From contig NC_060237.1 in NCBI RefSeq assembly GCF_021155775.2, positions 20,482,970 through 20,546,969 of the forward strand: a stretch of 64,000 bases of DNA, written 5' to 3'. Shown here in pieces: positions 37,695 through 50,850 of this stretch. The notes under the pieces were generated by a model that saw only the letters and a program-made list of their open reading frames with translations, did no database searches and was not told the DNA's origin. A program made the translations under genes and the position numbers. Origin of the DNA: Neodiprion pinetum. Lineage: Eukaryota; Arthropoda; Insecta; Hymenoptera; Diprionidae. Every line of letters begins with the position of its first letter. Position 1 is the stretch's first letter.

Positions 37695-40600
37695 ATGGCT
37701 GACAATAAACAGACTTATTACGATTTTGGGAACTCTGAAAGTATCGAAAATTTTTTCAACGACGGTTGGACAATAATTGGTGGAAATTGTTCAAAGAAAG
37801 ATGATTCCGACGAAGGCAGTAATAACGACATGTCTGTCAGTGACGCTCAGGATACTTTTGGGGTAAGACTCATTGTATAGATCAAGACTTTGTAATTCTG
37901 AACTGACAATAATCACAGCTACGATAATGTCAGTACTTATTAGGGTGATATATTGCTCTCAGGAGAGATTTGCAAGTTGTCGTAGCTTTTAGTTCGTTTT
38001 ATAAAGTACTCGATTCGGAATATTTAAATTGCAGTAATGAAATTTCAATTGACTTCAAGTAATAAACTATTCTCACACAGAGTATAGAAGTGCTTTCGTC
38101 ACCTGATACCGATGCTGTGGATAATGAAACGAGAAGCGATGATGACAAACCAGTTGAAGATTCTGATGGTATATCGGTAATAACTGATTGCGATGGTGAT
38201 CAGTTAATTGCAACAAAGAAATTTGGAGAAATCAATGGTTGCCGAAACCATTTGTGCAGTACGATTAACAAATTTGAAAAGACTGGAGAAAAATCAAGTC
38301 CGCAGGTATTTTCTATGTTGAAAATTAATTAAACAGTAAAACAGAGAATTTTATATTATTTCGTCAGAGAATATCTTTGTTTTCACAGCAATGTGTGCAG
38401 TAAATATTATGATGTAGTTCAATATAATCTATCGCCGAAACAATTTTAATATTGGAATTTAGTTCAGGAAAAAGTGCTGATATCCCATTCTAAAACTGGA
38501 TTAATCTTTCCCTAAATACTCGTAGAAATTTATGCAACCAATTACCAAGCTGCTAATTGGTTGTTTACAATTTTATCACCACTGATCCATAAATTTGCAA
38601 AACCTCTATTATTGCCATATTAAGAACAATACATACTTTTACATCAATATATTTCATATAACACAGATCCTCACATTTACATGCCTATGTAACAAAATAT
38701 TTCAAAACTCGTTTTTTTAGGTTGGAACGATTTTGAACTTTGTAATTGCCTGTTCATTGGCAGCTATTATTGGACTTGGTGCAGGCCGCATCCTTAGAAT
38801 GGATGACGAGTGTCCTATTACGAGTGCCATCGATTTTCATACTATAAAGGCAGAAAGTGACATGTTGATTAATCGAATAAAAGAATTAAACGAAGGTAAG
38901 CTAGAGCAGATAGAATATAACTGTACTCATGCATGGGTGACAAACTACAAGAGTTTTTTTAAGTGACTGACAGCATTATTTGTAATTTTTTTTTTCTACA
39001 GTTAAAAACGTTCTCGTCGAAATAAAAGCCAGTATTCTGCAAGTGAAACGAGCACAAGAAAAACTACCCATCCGGGGATCTAAATCAAGAACAAAACGTT
39101 TCCAACAACGTGAGAAACATTTTAAAATTTCAGACACTTACATCTTCGATCCAGATACTACGATCTTGGAACAATTACAAATATCACTGAACACATTGTG
39201 CTCTGTTATTGATGATATCAACCCAGAGAATGACTTTATAAGTTTAGACGCATCCAAGACACAAAGCATTGTTACTGATTTGATTGAATTTAAAAATATT
39301 GTACACACTGTTGTGAAAGAACTTGGTAATACAGAAAGGCCAAAGCAGATGGAGTTTATGAGAAATGCTGAAACGAGGATAAGAGATGTTTGCGAATCGC
39401 TGCTCACCGATTTAACTTATACCATACATGGATTGACTATGAAAATTCATCATAAATTAAACAAAGTTAGGCACAAGTTGAACAAGAGATTGTGCTTGTT
39501 GAAAACGTCTGGATCGTTGGATGAAAAGGTGTCTCAATCCTTAGAAGAAAATAATTCTTTTCTAAAGAGCTGCGACAGAGTATTAAACGTTACCTTAAAG
39601 CCAAATGCACGTTCTATAGAAACAAAAGAAAAACGAAAATCGAATCGAAAAATTTACCCGAAGACTACAGGTAAAGCAATAGCGAGCTTATCCGAAAACT
39701 CGTCTTCTGGAACTGAAAATGATTTTTCAAAAGATTATTCTAGCGACAGTTCAATGCCAGATTTGACTTACAATTACAATAAAAATATTGATTTTTGGAA
39801 AAAAAAACCAAATGTTCGCCTAGAAGGAAAAGACACTAAACAAGAGTCCGGGAGAATTCTGTTAGAGAATGGCATAAAACGGGGTAAGAAGAGAACCAGG
39901 ATTATGAAATCAAGCAGAGATTCGCAAAGCTGTAAAAATTCTGTGATGGAAATATTAGTGCCAGCAGAAACTTGTCCTATGAGTCAAAACCTTTGGGTTG
40001 AATTAGAATCTATTTGCGATAAAATGGTCAAGCCTGAAGTACCAAATGCAAAAGAAAAACCGTTGTATTCGACCATTTTAAAATCAACAAGCAATGCTGT
40101 GCCATCTGAGCAGGGAAAATTGGATGAGGAAAAACCACATAGTGTCAAGTTCCCAAGTGAGGTAAGAAATTGATGGTTTGCGAGCATTTTATTTGTAATT
40201 TACACCTTGGGAAATCGTGTGAATTGATTCGTTAAGTAATTTGCTCTCCTTCTGAATGTTGTTTTCAATTTTGTATACAAAGGTGAGCGCCGAAGAAAAG
40301 GATAACTTGCGCGAGACAAAGCACGATGTCACCCCAAGTGAAAGTGATATTAATGTACTACAGAATGTCAAGATCATGAAAGAGCAGTGGAATGCTAACA
40401 TTCGCCAGTCGGTTGTACAACATGATGTGGCTCCAGGATTCCAAGAATCTCCATTATGCGAAGAAATTTCAGAAGAAGTATACAAAGAAAAGCTGTTACA
40501 AAGCAATGAAAAAATTCCTTCATCGAACGGGTCTCTCAAACTCTGTCGAAAGGGTGAAAAATGTTCCAATGATTCTACTACATCAACTCAATCAAAGAAA

Positions 40601-41222
40601 AAAGTGGTATCTAATGACGAAAACAAAGATAATAACAAAAAACGCAAGAAGAAGCGCGGTAAAAAGTGGATAAAAACACAGAACAATTATGATACTGAAG
40701 ATTTAAAAAAAGTTATGTATAACGAAAAAACTTTGCCGCCTCCGAAGATGAGGCCTACGAAAATTCAAAAAGATTCAAAAAAGCAAAACACCAATCAAAA
40801 GAGTAGTGGTCAGTTATCAGGCGATTGGCAACTACAAAGGTAACATGATTTACAAGAACTTACTCTAAATCGACCAGTATTTTGTATTCCTATAAATGTG
40901 TAAACTCGAAATTTACAGATCTCATGCTCGGGAGATGCATCGTGATGGTAATCATCGCTCTGAATGGTTCTTCGAACGTGCTTCTTCGCGTCAAGATGCT
41001 CGAGAAAAGGTTTTTGCGAAAGTTGGTTCTAAATGTTATGGACCAGACAAATGTCGATCGAATTCCAAAGAACGAATAGATGATGAAGAGTCTTACGATT
41101 ACTGGGTCCAACCAAAGGAGACAAGAGATCGAAAGCATTGGGGTGGCCGTGCCGGTTTCACGGCAAAAAAGATGGTCAAGATGCTTCATCGAAAAAATAT
41201 AATGCAAACGAAACACCATTGA
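37695..41222 (+). CDS. CCPG1/PBXIP1-like type II membrane protein, candidate ER-phagy receptor
   Basis: Six coding exons join in frame: 37695-37862, 38081-38305, 38721-38895, 39002-40161, 40283-40839 and 40919-41222 (862 aa). The acidic N-terminal part carries DGWTIIG at residues 23-29, matching the GWTVI LC3-interacting motif of vertebrate CCPG1 (W-x-x-I). An acidic, serine-rich run follows, then GSIEVL near residues 56-61, reminiscent of the CCPG1 FIP200-binding SDIxxL type. One hydrophobic segment at about 134-153 (ILNFVIACSLAAIIGLGAG) is the single membrane span. The long C-terminal part is charged and lysine-rich (KKRKKKRGKKW near 710). It ends with two 20-residue-spaced motifs, DWQLQR and EWFFER, each followed by an Arg-containing helix-like stretch. 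CCPG1 is an ER membrane autophagy receptor. That role here is inference from motifs and topology, since overall identity cannot be measured by eye. TIM50 follows on the same strand. Confidence 0.72.
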
Positions 41223-42357
41223 GTTACGAAGTCTAAGAAAAAACTAAATGCATATAATACCTATTCTTTAATTCTTGTTCAAAAATTTGTACTTTAAAAT
41301 CTATACTATATTTTATTCTACTAAGCGTTCAAACATATGGCTGTTATTATACAATAAGTAAGGAAACAAATACTTAGAGAAAAACCGTCTATACAGAGAA
41401 AAGAAAAAATTTCAGAAGCTCTCTTGGTGGTTAATATTTTCTCAGTTGAATTGTGCGATAAAATTAGTAATGATGCATTTATAAATTGTTTAAAAAATTT
41501 TGACTGTTTTTCGGTAGACCCTTCATTTTGAAATTCCTGAATGAATCATTATTATTTTAACGAAAAAGTTGATTTGTATTTCTGCAATTGTCCATTCAAA
41601 ATTTAGGCATATTGGATACACTAGTCGGAGTAACTAATATTCGTTAATATCGAATCTTTTTTTAAAGAAGTGCTCAACTAAATGATCGCTAATTCAATAA
41701 TATGGAAATGCCAATATACCTTATAAAATGCTCAGCATTACCTTTTGGCATCTACACAGAGATATGATGATGGTATTATCTATATTTATACAATATAACT
41801 TGAAATAAAAATTTATTATTGAATAATCATCTTGCACGAAAGAATATTCATATGGTATCGAGAAGTTATTATGGAAATACACTTATTCTGGTCATTCATT
41901 CCACCAAACCGTTAAGTGGAAGGAATTTTTCAACGTGAATGATCTTTTAAATTCAGGAGAAATCACTAAATCAGCTAAAATGAAATTTGGTTGGAAAATC
42001 TAATGTTCAGTAAAGAAGGGCTACATAATTTTGCGAACTTCTACGAACTCCGAAAATTGTAGCCACTGAGCCTTCGGAAAGTCGATTATTCCTGTAATTT
42101 CTGACAAAACTTTCGGAAGCTTCATTGCTTTCCAATTGGAAAACACTCATCTTTTTTCCAACAGAAAAACAAAATTATGTTCATCCTGGTGATTTCGAAA
42201 TTTGCAAATACATCGGTTTTCCACGTGTGTTTCGATATTTCGGCAGTTTGGGAATCTACCGATAAGTTAGTAGACTGTGCTTACCCGAAAAATCCCGGCA
42301 TTTCTTCACAAAATATTTCAACCAACCAACCGATCAAAGTGTGGTACGTGATAAGCG
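41223..42357. other. 3' region of the CCPG1-like gene and TIM50 upstream region
   Basis: No gene is supported here. An AATAAA lies at 41804-41809 in a very AT-rich stretch and could be the poly(A) signal of the CCPG1-like gene, implying a 3' UTR of about 600 bp. The rest is the upstream region of TIM50, with no clear TATA box. Confidence 0.45.
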
Positions 42358-44882
42358 ATGGCATTCGCGGCTCGAGGATTACGAGTTTTCTGTAAAATAT
42401 ACAATAGCAACAGGTGCGGAACGTATTCAACGCTCCGTCAACCGATTAGAAAATTATCCGTCGTTCAGTCAGCACAAAAATTTTATTACAGCACCGATCG
42501 TGAGTACATTGCGCTAACGACATAACCTCAACCTTGCGAGACTTTGATAAACGAATTTAATACCGTAGAAAAAACCGTTGAAAACTCTATTTACTGTTCT
42601 CGTATCGGCGAATCTGCATTACTACAACTCTGCATTAAAGCTAATTTTAATATCACAATTATTTTCCGTATACTCTGTCAAAAATAAGCTCTGCAAATTA
42701 GCACGTGAGGAATTAAGCCTTTGGATACGTTTTCGTCACTCAAAAAAATGTAATTCAAATACAATGAGTGTTTTTTACAGCTGAGTGTCATCTTATTCTG
42801 AACCGCTTGGGAGGGAGGCTAACTTTAATCGTACAATACAATCAGTAAACAAACGTTAAATGTTTTCCTTGCAAAACAAAATATGTGAACTTTTTTTTTT
42901 TTCAAAGTTTATCAAGAAATATCACAGCATTGAATTAATTTCTTAAAGTTATTTAAAGATAAGGTAAAAGCTTGCTTGTATTCAGTGTGTTACATTAGTG
43001 AGTTTATTTTATTCGTGTTTCATTAGCAAACCGTCCTGGGATAGCTGGGAGTCTTACAAACATACAATCGACAGTTGATCAAAATTTAAAACCCGTGAGT
43101 GCAACAGGTGGTCAAAATGAAGAGTCGAGTCAAGATGCGGATCAGAAAAAACAAGAAGCCGAAGATAAAAAGCAGCGAGAACATTCGTGGAAAATGATGA
43201 AGTATAGCTTTGCATTCTTTGGAGTATCGATGGGTGTGATGGGCTCTTTCTTAATTTATGAATTAGCTAGACCCAATGTTGACGAACAAGGAAACATTAT
43301 CGAAGATGAATTCAGTAATTTACCTTACTTCGAACAGTTGTACAAGAGACTACGTAGGGAACTAAACTACTACAAAAAAGTATGATATCAAGGCTTTTTT
43401 TTGTTAAATTCAATACCCCTGTTCTAATCAATCAACAACATCAAATCTGTTCATACAGCTTGTTCAAGAACCAAGTAGAGAGAAGTTACTACCAGATCCA
43501 TTGAAATATCCTTATATGCAACCTCCATATACCTTGATTCTTGAATTGACAGATGTATTGGTTCACCCTGATTGGACGGTAAGCATTTACTGCGTTATTC
43601 ACTATGACAATGTAAATAAAGTTCTGAATTACATTCTGTGACTACTATGTAGACCATGCAAAAGTCGAATCATGAAATACAATGTAGTTCCATTTAATTT
43701 GTCGTTGAATATACTCCAATTCAATAATTACAACCACTACTCATCATGAGATGATAATTCATACAACTTTCACTCTAACAAACTGGTCATTATTTTCTAA
43801 CAGTACCAAACTGGTTGGAGATTTAAGAAACGTCCAGGAGTCGATCAGTTTTTGGAGGCTGTTGCACCACCTCAATTTGAAATTGTGATTTACACAGCCG
43901 AACAAGGAATGGTGAGTATTTTATACAGCATACTGTGCGTTTACTTTCTGAAATATTTCTTTACGTATGCAAAATTTCAACAAATTTCAGACTGTTTTCC
44001 CCATCTTGGATGCTTTAGACCCGCAAGGATATATTATGTACAGACTGGTGAGAGATGCAACGCGTTTTGTGGATGGGCACCACGTCAAGGATTTGGCTGC
44101 ACTTAACAGGGATCTCAGTAAAGTGAGTTCAATACAATGTGTAAAGCATTGGAAAAAAAAAACACTTGGCAGGGATAAGAATTGATTCCAAACTAGAATA
44201 ATAATAGTAAATAAATAGTTGCTATAAAGAGGCATATTCTAAGTACCTGTTATGTTTCTTCATCTTGTATCGTTTAATTATTAACTATGATTTACATGCT
44301 TTGATTTTCTTAGGTAATCGTAGTCGATTGGAATAGCGAAAGTGTGAAACTCAATCCTGAAAATATACTGAAGCTTCCAAGGTGGAAAGGGAACGATGAT
44401 GATACGACTTTGTATGACTTAGCTGCATTCCTCAAAAGTATGTTTAAATTAGAAATTTATTAAATGAATGCTAGATCACTTAACGATATTTCGAGATAGC
44501 TTACACGAAAATGAGTTATCTGCAAATCAGAAAGTTGAAATGCTGTAACGCAAAATTCACCTTTTTACAGTGATATCAGCAACAAATGTAGAAGATGTGA
44601 GGGATGTTCTTAATTACTACAAACAATTTGACAATCCATTAGAAGCTTTCAGAGAGAACCAACGAAAACTTTTGGTAAGTAGTCACTATTTATATAAAAA
44701 TAATCAAATTGATTTTTATGATTATTTAAAAACACAGTCTACAGCAATAAATTTACAATAGATTGAACGAACGATTTACTTTTCTTTAGCTACAAATGGA
44801 GGAGGATGAACACAAGTCATTGAAGGACGACAATAAAGTGCTGATGTCAAAATGGAAACCATCATTTTTACGGAATCGTTAA
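42358..44882 (+). CDS. TIM50: Mitochondrial import inner membrane translocase subunit TIM50
   Basis: Eight exons join in frame: 42358-42499, 43027-43379, 43459-43578, 43804-43911, 43991-44122, 44314-44437, 44571-44674 and 44790-44882 (391 aa). The N-terminus is rich in Arg, Ser and Gln without acids for about 45 residues, as in a matrix-targeting presequence. A charged stretch follows, then one membrane span (YSFAFFGVSMGVMGSFLIY). The FCP1/HAD-like domain contains LELTDVLVHPDW, GWRFKKRPGVDQF, EIVIYTAEQGM, YRLVRDATRFVDGHHVKD and VIVVDWN, all close to animal TIM50. As in other TIM50 proteins, the phosphatase DxDx signature is degenerate (LELT), so catalysis is unlikely. TIM50 exposes its domain to the intermembrane space and hands presequence proteins from TOM to TIM23. 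The start is fixed by the presequence and the in-frame first exon. Confidence 0.96.
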
Positions 44883-45392
44883 CGATTGAACGTAAAAGGT
44901 GGAAAAGTGCAATATTTTTTGCATTTACTGTCAGAACGTGTACGCATAAATCACATTTCATTATCGCCCGTGACTTTCTGGATCAGAAAACCAGTTTGAA
45001 AATGCTATAATGAATGAAAACTCACAGTTACTTATTGATATCCAATCATAAGTTGAATAATTTATTTAACGTGTTGTATTGCTTAATACAACATATTTTG
45101 TAAATAAGAATATACAGTAATTGTAAACCATTTCAAAAATTTATTTTTTGACTTAACCTATGCTGTAACATTTACCAAAATTATTTCAGGCCTTCGAAGT
45201 TACCAGTTTCCTATTAATTATTTCTCACTGTTTTATCTCGATGCAAATTATGATATATGCATCACTGAAACTAACAGTTCTAAAAATATTAATAACAATG
45301 TTAACATTTCATCGCCATGGACTATCACTTATGCTTCGATTTTAAGAATAAAAAAAGAAATTTCGATTCTCCGACTCGAACATAGGTACTCA
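44883..45392. other. Convergent 3' region between TIM50 and the TAF1C-like gene
   Basis: Here the 3' ends of TIM50 (+) and the TAF1C-like gene (-) face each other. TTTATT at 45140-45145 and 45061-45066 reads AATAAA on the minus strand and may serve the TAF1C-like gene. No other gene is seen. Confidence 0.5.
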
Positions 45393-48300
45393 TTAAAAAC
45401 CAGCAATGTAGTTTTTCTTTGTAGCCAATTTTTTCCGAGATTTTTTTGATTTGGGTACATCATAACAGGATTGCTCATTCTGAGTGTTATCAAAAGTATA
45501 CTGGGGTGGTACATTTTGAGATACGCTAATCAATTCTTGAGAAAGAATTTCGTTTGATTCGTTTATTATCGATGTGTCTTCTTGGGACTGTGTTAGATTT
45601 TGTGACTGTGTCGTACTTTGAGAGGGAGTTTTCTTTTCCAACCAACTCAACACTTTTTGGTGCGGAGTTACAGTCAAGGGGGCAGAATCCTGTCGTATGT
45701 CCCACATTGCTAAAAGTTCTGGGGCGAAAATGTCAACGTAAGAATTTAATTCCTCCACTGACTGAAACCACTTCGGTTCATGACATCGTACTTTTGGTTC
45801 CTTCTGTTCCAAGCGACGATTTTTATTCCTCATTTCTGGTGAAAGATATCATTAGAAATTGAAGTAACTGATTCAATCTTGCTTACAATAATAAATTTCG
45901 ATTTAATCATTTTTCCAACTCACCATTGAATATATGTTCCATACTTGCTTTTTCTGAGATTACTAAGGGCTTCACAGTTTTACTCTGTGCTAAACATGCT
46001 TCTTCCCAAGCCTCTAATGCCAGTAGAGAATTTGTATTCACGTCTGAATCATTTCCTGAAATCTTCTCGTGCGTTATGCACTGGTAAAATATATCACCTA
46101 TATAATTTGAGCCATATAAAATTATTAAATTTCTTTTGTTGAATTCACAAAAGTTACTAGTATGCGGTTACACGAAACTTATTGTACCTATTGAATTCTG
46201 AGTGAACAGAGTCACATCATTTCTATCGTTTAGATTCAACACAGTACCAGCATTGCAAAGTTCTAATCTGTTTCTCAGGTTCGGTTCTAGACATTTTCCT
46301 ATGTCTTGGCATGCTTTCAAAGTTTCTGACGTACTTGGCGGCATGTATGGCAAAGCATATGAATGCATTTTTGTGTCGTTTGTCCAATTGTTAATAATTA
46401 TTGAATTTTCCCCAGCCAACTGGCTAGATAAAGTGATAATCTCTTCACCATTTCTGTCAATAGATGATATCATTACGTATTCATATTAGTTATTTAAAAA
46501 TAATGTTAACCACCGGAAGTTGGATGTCAAAATAGTTTTCCAATTTATAATAGCTTAAGTGTGGTGGGTAAAGCATATTTGTAGAGTAATAGTTTTATAT
46601 TTTAGTATGTGATCTTGTAACCAAATATACGTACCTTTCTATAATCGAAGAAAAAACTGGAGGACTTTTAAACTGGTGAGTCCATTTCTGTACAACACTT
46701 GAATTTCCAAATCGACTGTCGCACAACAACAAGCTGTGATATGTTCCCAAGTATTGATGAAACGAATTCTGTTTGCTTGCAGAATTCACAGAAATCATCT
46801 CACATATTTCCAAGTTATGCTTCGGACACAAAGTCAAAGTAGGCCCATCCAACGGAATCTGTCGAAACCATGAAGTTTACGTAATATTTGAGAACAGCGA
46901 AGAAAATATGATAAAGGACAGCAAGGTCATTTGTAAATCTTACCCGTAAATCAATATAATATAGACAACACCTGTCAACAAATGTTATCAAATTTGGATC
47001 TGATTTATTGAATTTTATACTCATCCAATTATCTGGCAATGTTCCATGTTTCGGCATTGTTGTGCAGCTCAAACACTTCCTGTTGAATACATAAAGGAAA
47101 ATTATTATCATTGATGATTGGTAAATTAAACTAAAAAGTTGTTGCTCAATCATCATTTCATAAGCTGAGGAGACAATTGTTCAGAACCAGCTTTGTTTAT
47201 GAGAAACAAAAGAAATTACGTTTTACTCAAATCTTTGAATTCCACAGATCGGGAACTATTCACTACACAATATTTATTAGACTCAATCAGATTTAAGTCC
47301 GCACTGATGTATGGCAACTCTGATAGCTCCTGGTGAATTTCATTCAGTTCCAATTTTTCCTGATCATCCCTCAGGGAATAGAAGTTACAAGAGTACTTTT
47401 GCCTGCCGAGAATCCTACCTGAAATACAATTTTTACCAAGAAAAAGTTACTCATTAGACAGAATCTTTATTATAAATTCTGTTATGAATTTTTCCTTTAA
47501 AACGTGTTTGGCTTGGCAATTGATACTCTACAGATCAAAATTGTTGTGTACATTACATTAACTTGAACTTCCATGCGAAAAATAGCTTTTTAGTTGAAAT
47601 ATTAGATTATCAACGTATCACTCACAACAACGCCCTGCAGTAACGACATGCTTTACTTCATACAAGGTACTTCTGAGGTCACATTTTCCTGCTATTCTTA
47701 AATTTGGCTTCCACGATGAATTTGGTTTCTCAATTAATGGTGCAGCAACTGCAATGGCAATTTTTACTCAATCCTTGGACCTTTACTATGGTACAATTAT
47801 CGATCAAATATTAATTACTTCCATACCTAATTCATTGGCATATGGAAAGAGCAATATATTTCTATCAAAGACACACAAGTTGTCTAAAGATCCACCTGTA
47901 TAATACCAGTTATATTCCTGCAACAGTTAATATATGTTCTCAACAACAAGTAAATCCAGCTTCAACCAAAAACTCATTTCAACTGTACTAAACAAATTTA
48001 TTAGTGTAAAAATTGTAAAATCTAATGAAAGAAATTTTCTGTTTCTTTAGACAATTTTTTACCCCTTCAAATTCAGGATCTGGATCACACTCCATTATTT
48101 CAGCCAACTTAGCAACATATCTTGGCACCGATGATTCTACTGTATCTTTTCCTATTTTTGTCCACTTTAGATTTGTCTTGTGGCAAACTTTCAGATCTGA
48201 AAAAAATCGAGATTAAATGAATGTTTTTAAATTTTGGTATAATTAATTTGCACTGTTTTTCTCAGTATTAAACTCTAATAACATACCTTTTCTATGTGTT

Positions 48301-48720
48301 TCATGATACTTGATTATTTGATTGACATTGTCCTTGATTTCAGATTTAATTTTAAGAAGCTGCAACGCTGGATCACTGTTTCTAAGAACTAGGAAAATTG
48401 TTCTAAAGTTAAGAAGACGACAACTTTCAGGGAATTTTTGGGTAAAGGCTACAAACTAAACTGCAGAAGAACTCACCACACTGAGGCAGTCTTGCCGGGG
48501 GTAATAGAGGCTTTGGTAAATTTGCATCGTAGGGAAACTCTTGAAACATATTCATAAGATGATCCTCGTCATAATTCTCAACGTCAGGATTTTTACTTAA
48601 ATTATAACCAGGAACTATGTGATGTGGATGACCATTGAGAAAGCTGTTTTTCAATTTGCCTTGCAGGTTATTTATTGCACGGCTCAATAAAGTTGGTGCC
48701 TTACCGTTTTGTTGAAACAT
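45393..48720 (-). CDS. TAF1C-like RNA polymerase I SL1/TIF-IB subunit
   Basis: Eleven minus-strand exons join in frame: 48720-48477, 48388-48287, 48196-48063, 47917-47827, 47748-47626, 47418-47220, 47079-46944, 46858-46635, 46453-46188, 46055-45924 and 45835-45393 (697 aa). Repeated beta-propeller-like strands include ITFVDRCCLYYIDLR (about 329-343) and the pair YLGTYHSLLLCDSRF plus KWTHQFKSPPVF (about 377-410). That pair resembles the TAF1C pattern of a hydrophobic run, a D-x-R-[FY] and a K-W-x-H segment. The C-terminal part (RCHEPKWFQSVEELNSYVD and later a Ser/Gln/Thr-rich tail ending in Lys) is less conserved. TAF1C belongs to the TBP-TAF complex at rDNA promoters. Vertebrate TAF1C is longer, so this is a shorter insect form, or identification as another WD-like nuclear factor remains possible. 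The exon 10 acceptor is the least certain: TTTCAG ending at 46056 keeps the frame, while the nearby CCAG does not. Confidence 0.68.
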
Positions 48721-49303
48721 TATAACGATTCAAACATACCATAAGCTAGTGTAAATACAATCCTTCAACAATTTTGCTAGAATAAATTTACAAAGAATAC
48801 GTTAAAACTGGAGTGTGGTGTGAGTGTTTAAAATCAGAAACTAAAGGTGAAAATACTGGAAAACTAACCTGCTTTTCTTTATAATTTTAGATATTCGTGG
48901 ATGGTTTTAAAGTTGTTGAAGACATTTTTATCACGTTAATGCGGTAAATTCGGTAAAGAACATCGCCTGTTCGTATATTTCATATTCTGTACCAACGCCT
49001 GTACGAATGAATAAAGACGCGGGACGCACGTGGGATCATAGCGTGGTCTTACATACAGCTTTGACTGAGATCCTCAGTCAACGTGCTTCAGGAATTTGCG
49101 ATGTTTTTGGAATAGTTTATAACGTCGGAAATTTCATCGAAAAACAAACACGGACACGACCGGCTGACACACACGTGTTTCGCCGAATCCGTGTTGTTGA
49201 GTAAGTGCATTTCAATTTTTGGAGTAATTTTTGTTAAAGGTAATATTGGATAAAGATGCGAGAGTTTTAGTACTGTTGATAGATACCATACCCGAAGTTT
49301 ACG
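48721..49303. promoter_or_regulatory. Probable bidirectional promoter region
   Basis: Start codons of the TAF1C-like gene (minus) and the pseudouridine-synthase-like gene (plus) lie 583 bp apart, head to head. No TATA box is evident. A 66-codon frame from 49007 in this interval has no recognisable similarity and most likely lies in 5' UTR. Confidence 0.45.
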
Positions 49304-50850
49304 ATGAAGGGTACTTTGCAACAATTCGTTCAGCGTACGTTATTGAAAATTTACGAAGTGAATCGCACGAATAGGTTATCATTTGTGACTGCTCATAACC
49401 TAGATAAACAATCAAAAAATCGAAAGACAGGTTCCCGAGAAACGAATGACCAAGAAAAGGTCGAACGAGACAGGAAACCCTTACATCCGTATAAAAAAAT
49501 TCACCCTTGGAAATCAATCGAAAACTTTTCCCAAGACTTGATTGACAATGTTATTTACAACAAAGGTAATGTTTTCCGTGTTTGTTATAATAAAAAAAAA
49601 AAAAATTTCACTTATATAGTCTCGCGAGATACTGTAAGTATGTGAATTCCATATTATTTTTATTATTCTATTTGGTGCTAGATGGTGTGGTTGTTCTTAA
49701 CAAACCGTACGGCATTTCCAACTTTTCGCGAGAAATAACGAGTGAAAGGACAAAATGGAAGCCTATGGCTGGCATATCCAATTCTGTCAACTATACGTTG
49801 TTAGATGTTCTTCCGAAAATATCTCAAGACCTTGGATATCCATCGCTCAGTATTGTCAAATCTCCTGAAAGGTAGTTGCAGAGAATAATTTCTTAACTTC
49901 CCTAAGATAACTCACCGATCTAGTATCACAGTTTATACTTGTTGAAAAAATCCATGTGTAATTGATTTTGCCAAGCAGTAAAATTTCTATTCTTTCCAGA
50001 TATATTAGTGGCATTTCAATCCTAGCAAGCGATGAAAAAAAAGCTTATGCAATAAAGAAGGCTTTATCTCGTGCCCAATGTGCTAAAACATTTGCACGAA
50101 GTTATTGGGTTGTCACGACTAAGCTACCTAGAAGCAATAGTGGGGAATTAAATCTTGCCATAAGAAAGAAAGAGAGCCCGTGTAAAACTTACAAGCAGGT
50201 AGACATCTCATAAAATTATCTGATTAAGCTTTAATCTTGTTATCATTACTAAAGACAATTTTATTGTTCAGATACCTGTGATCCCATTAGCCATTCACTA
50301 CTGATACCGAATCCATTGTTCTAATTTTCAGCCAATTATTGTGACCAAATGGGGAGAAAATGAAGTGAAGAGAAGAGAAGTGAAAACGTTTGATGTTTGT
50401 TATCGCACAATTTCAACTTCGGATGGGAACTTGTCTGCCCTAATGGAAATTCAATGTTTTACGACAAAATGGCACGCCATAAGGGTGTTTGCTTCGACTG
50501 TTTTGGTCAGCCCCATTTTAGGCGATAACATTCATGGTTCTCGGGTGAAAAAATTAATGGGATCGTATATGCATATAAGTCCTTTTGTTGATGCGTCAAG
50601 GCAAATACCGATACTACAGCCAGAGCTCTTAAAAAAGTTGAATTTGCAACAGTCTCAAGCAGTCATAATACCTGCGCACATTCACTTGAGAGAAATTACA
50701 TTAATGTCATTTCCATCTCGTGGGCAAGATCTGAAGCTTGTGGCTCCATTGCCGCATAGTTTTCAATGGACTTGTGACCAGCTCCAATTCAAAATTCCAA
50801 CTGGAAATGAGGAAGTTCATAATGAAATGTCTGTTGCTGTCGCACAGTAA
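49304..50850 (+). CDS. RluA-family pseudouridine-synthase-like protein (RPUSD3/RPUSD4-like)
   Basis: Four exons join in frame: 49304-49565, 49682-49871, 50000-50198 and 50332-50850 (389 aa). The N-terminus is basic and acid-poor at first (MKGTLQQFVQRTLLKIYEVNRTNR), consistent with mitochondrial import. VVVLNKPYGIS near residues 90-100 is the characteristic first motif of RluA-type enzymes. The catalytic motif, normally HRLDxxTSG, reads VKSPERYISGISILAS here. The S-G and following hydrophobic strand are kept, but the Asp position is Glu and HRL is absent. The C-terminal part has KWHAIRV, GDNIHGSR (compare the usual GD..YG), HLREITL and LVAPLPHSFQW, as in mitochondrial RPUSD proteins. The fold is convincing, but activity is doubtful from sequence. 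Animal RPUSD3 and RPUSD4 act on mitochondrial mRNA or 16S rRNA, and I cannot tell which is the orthologue. The 3' end faces MRPL34. Confidence 0.8.

Noticed and set aside
49007..49204. 66-codon frame upstream of the RPUSD-like gene
   Set aside because: No recognisable product. It overlaps the probable promoter and 5' UTR, and the downstream ATG begins the conserved protein.
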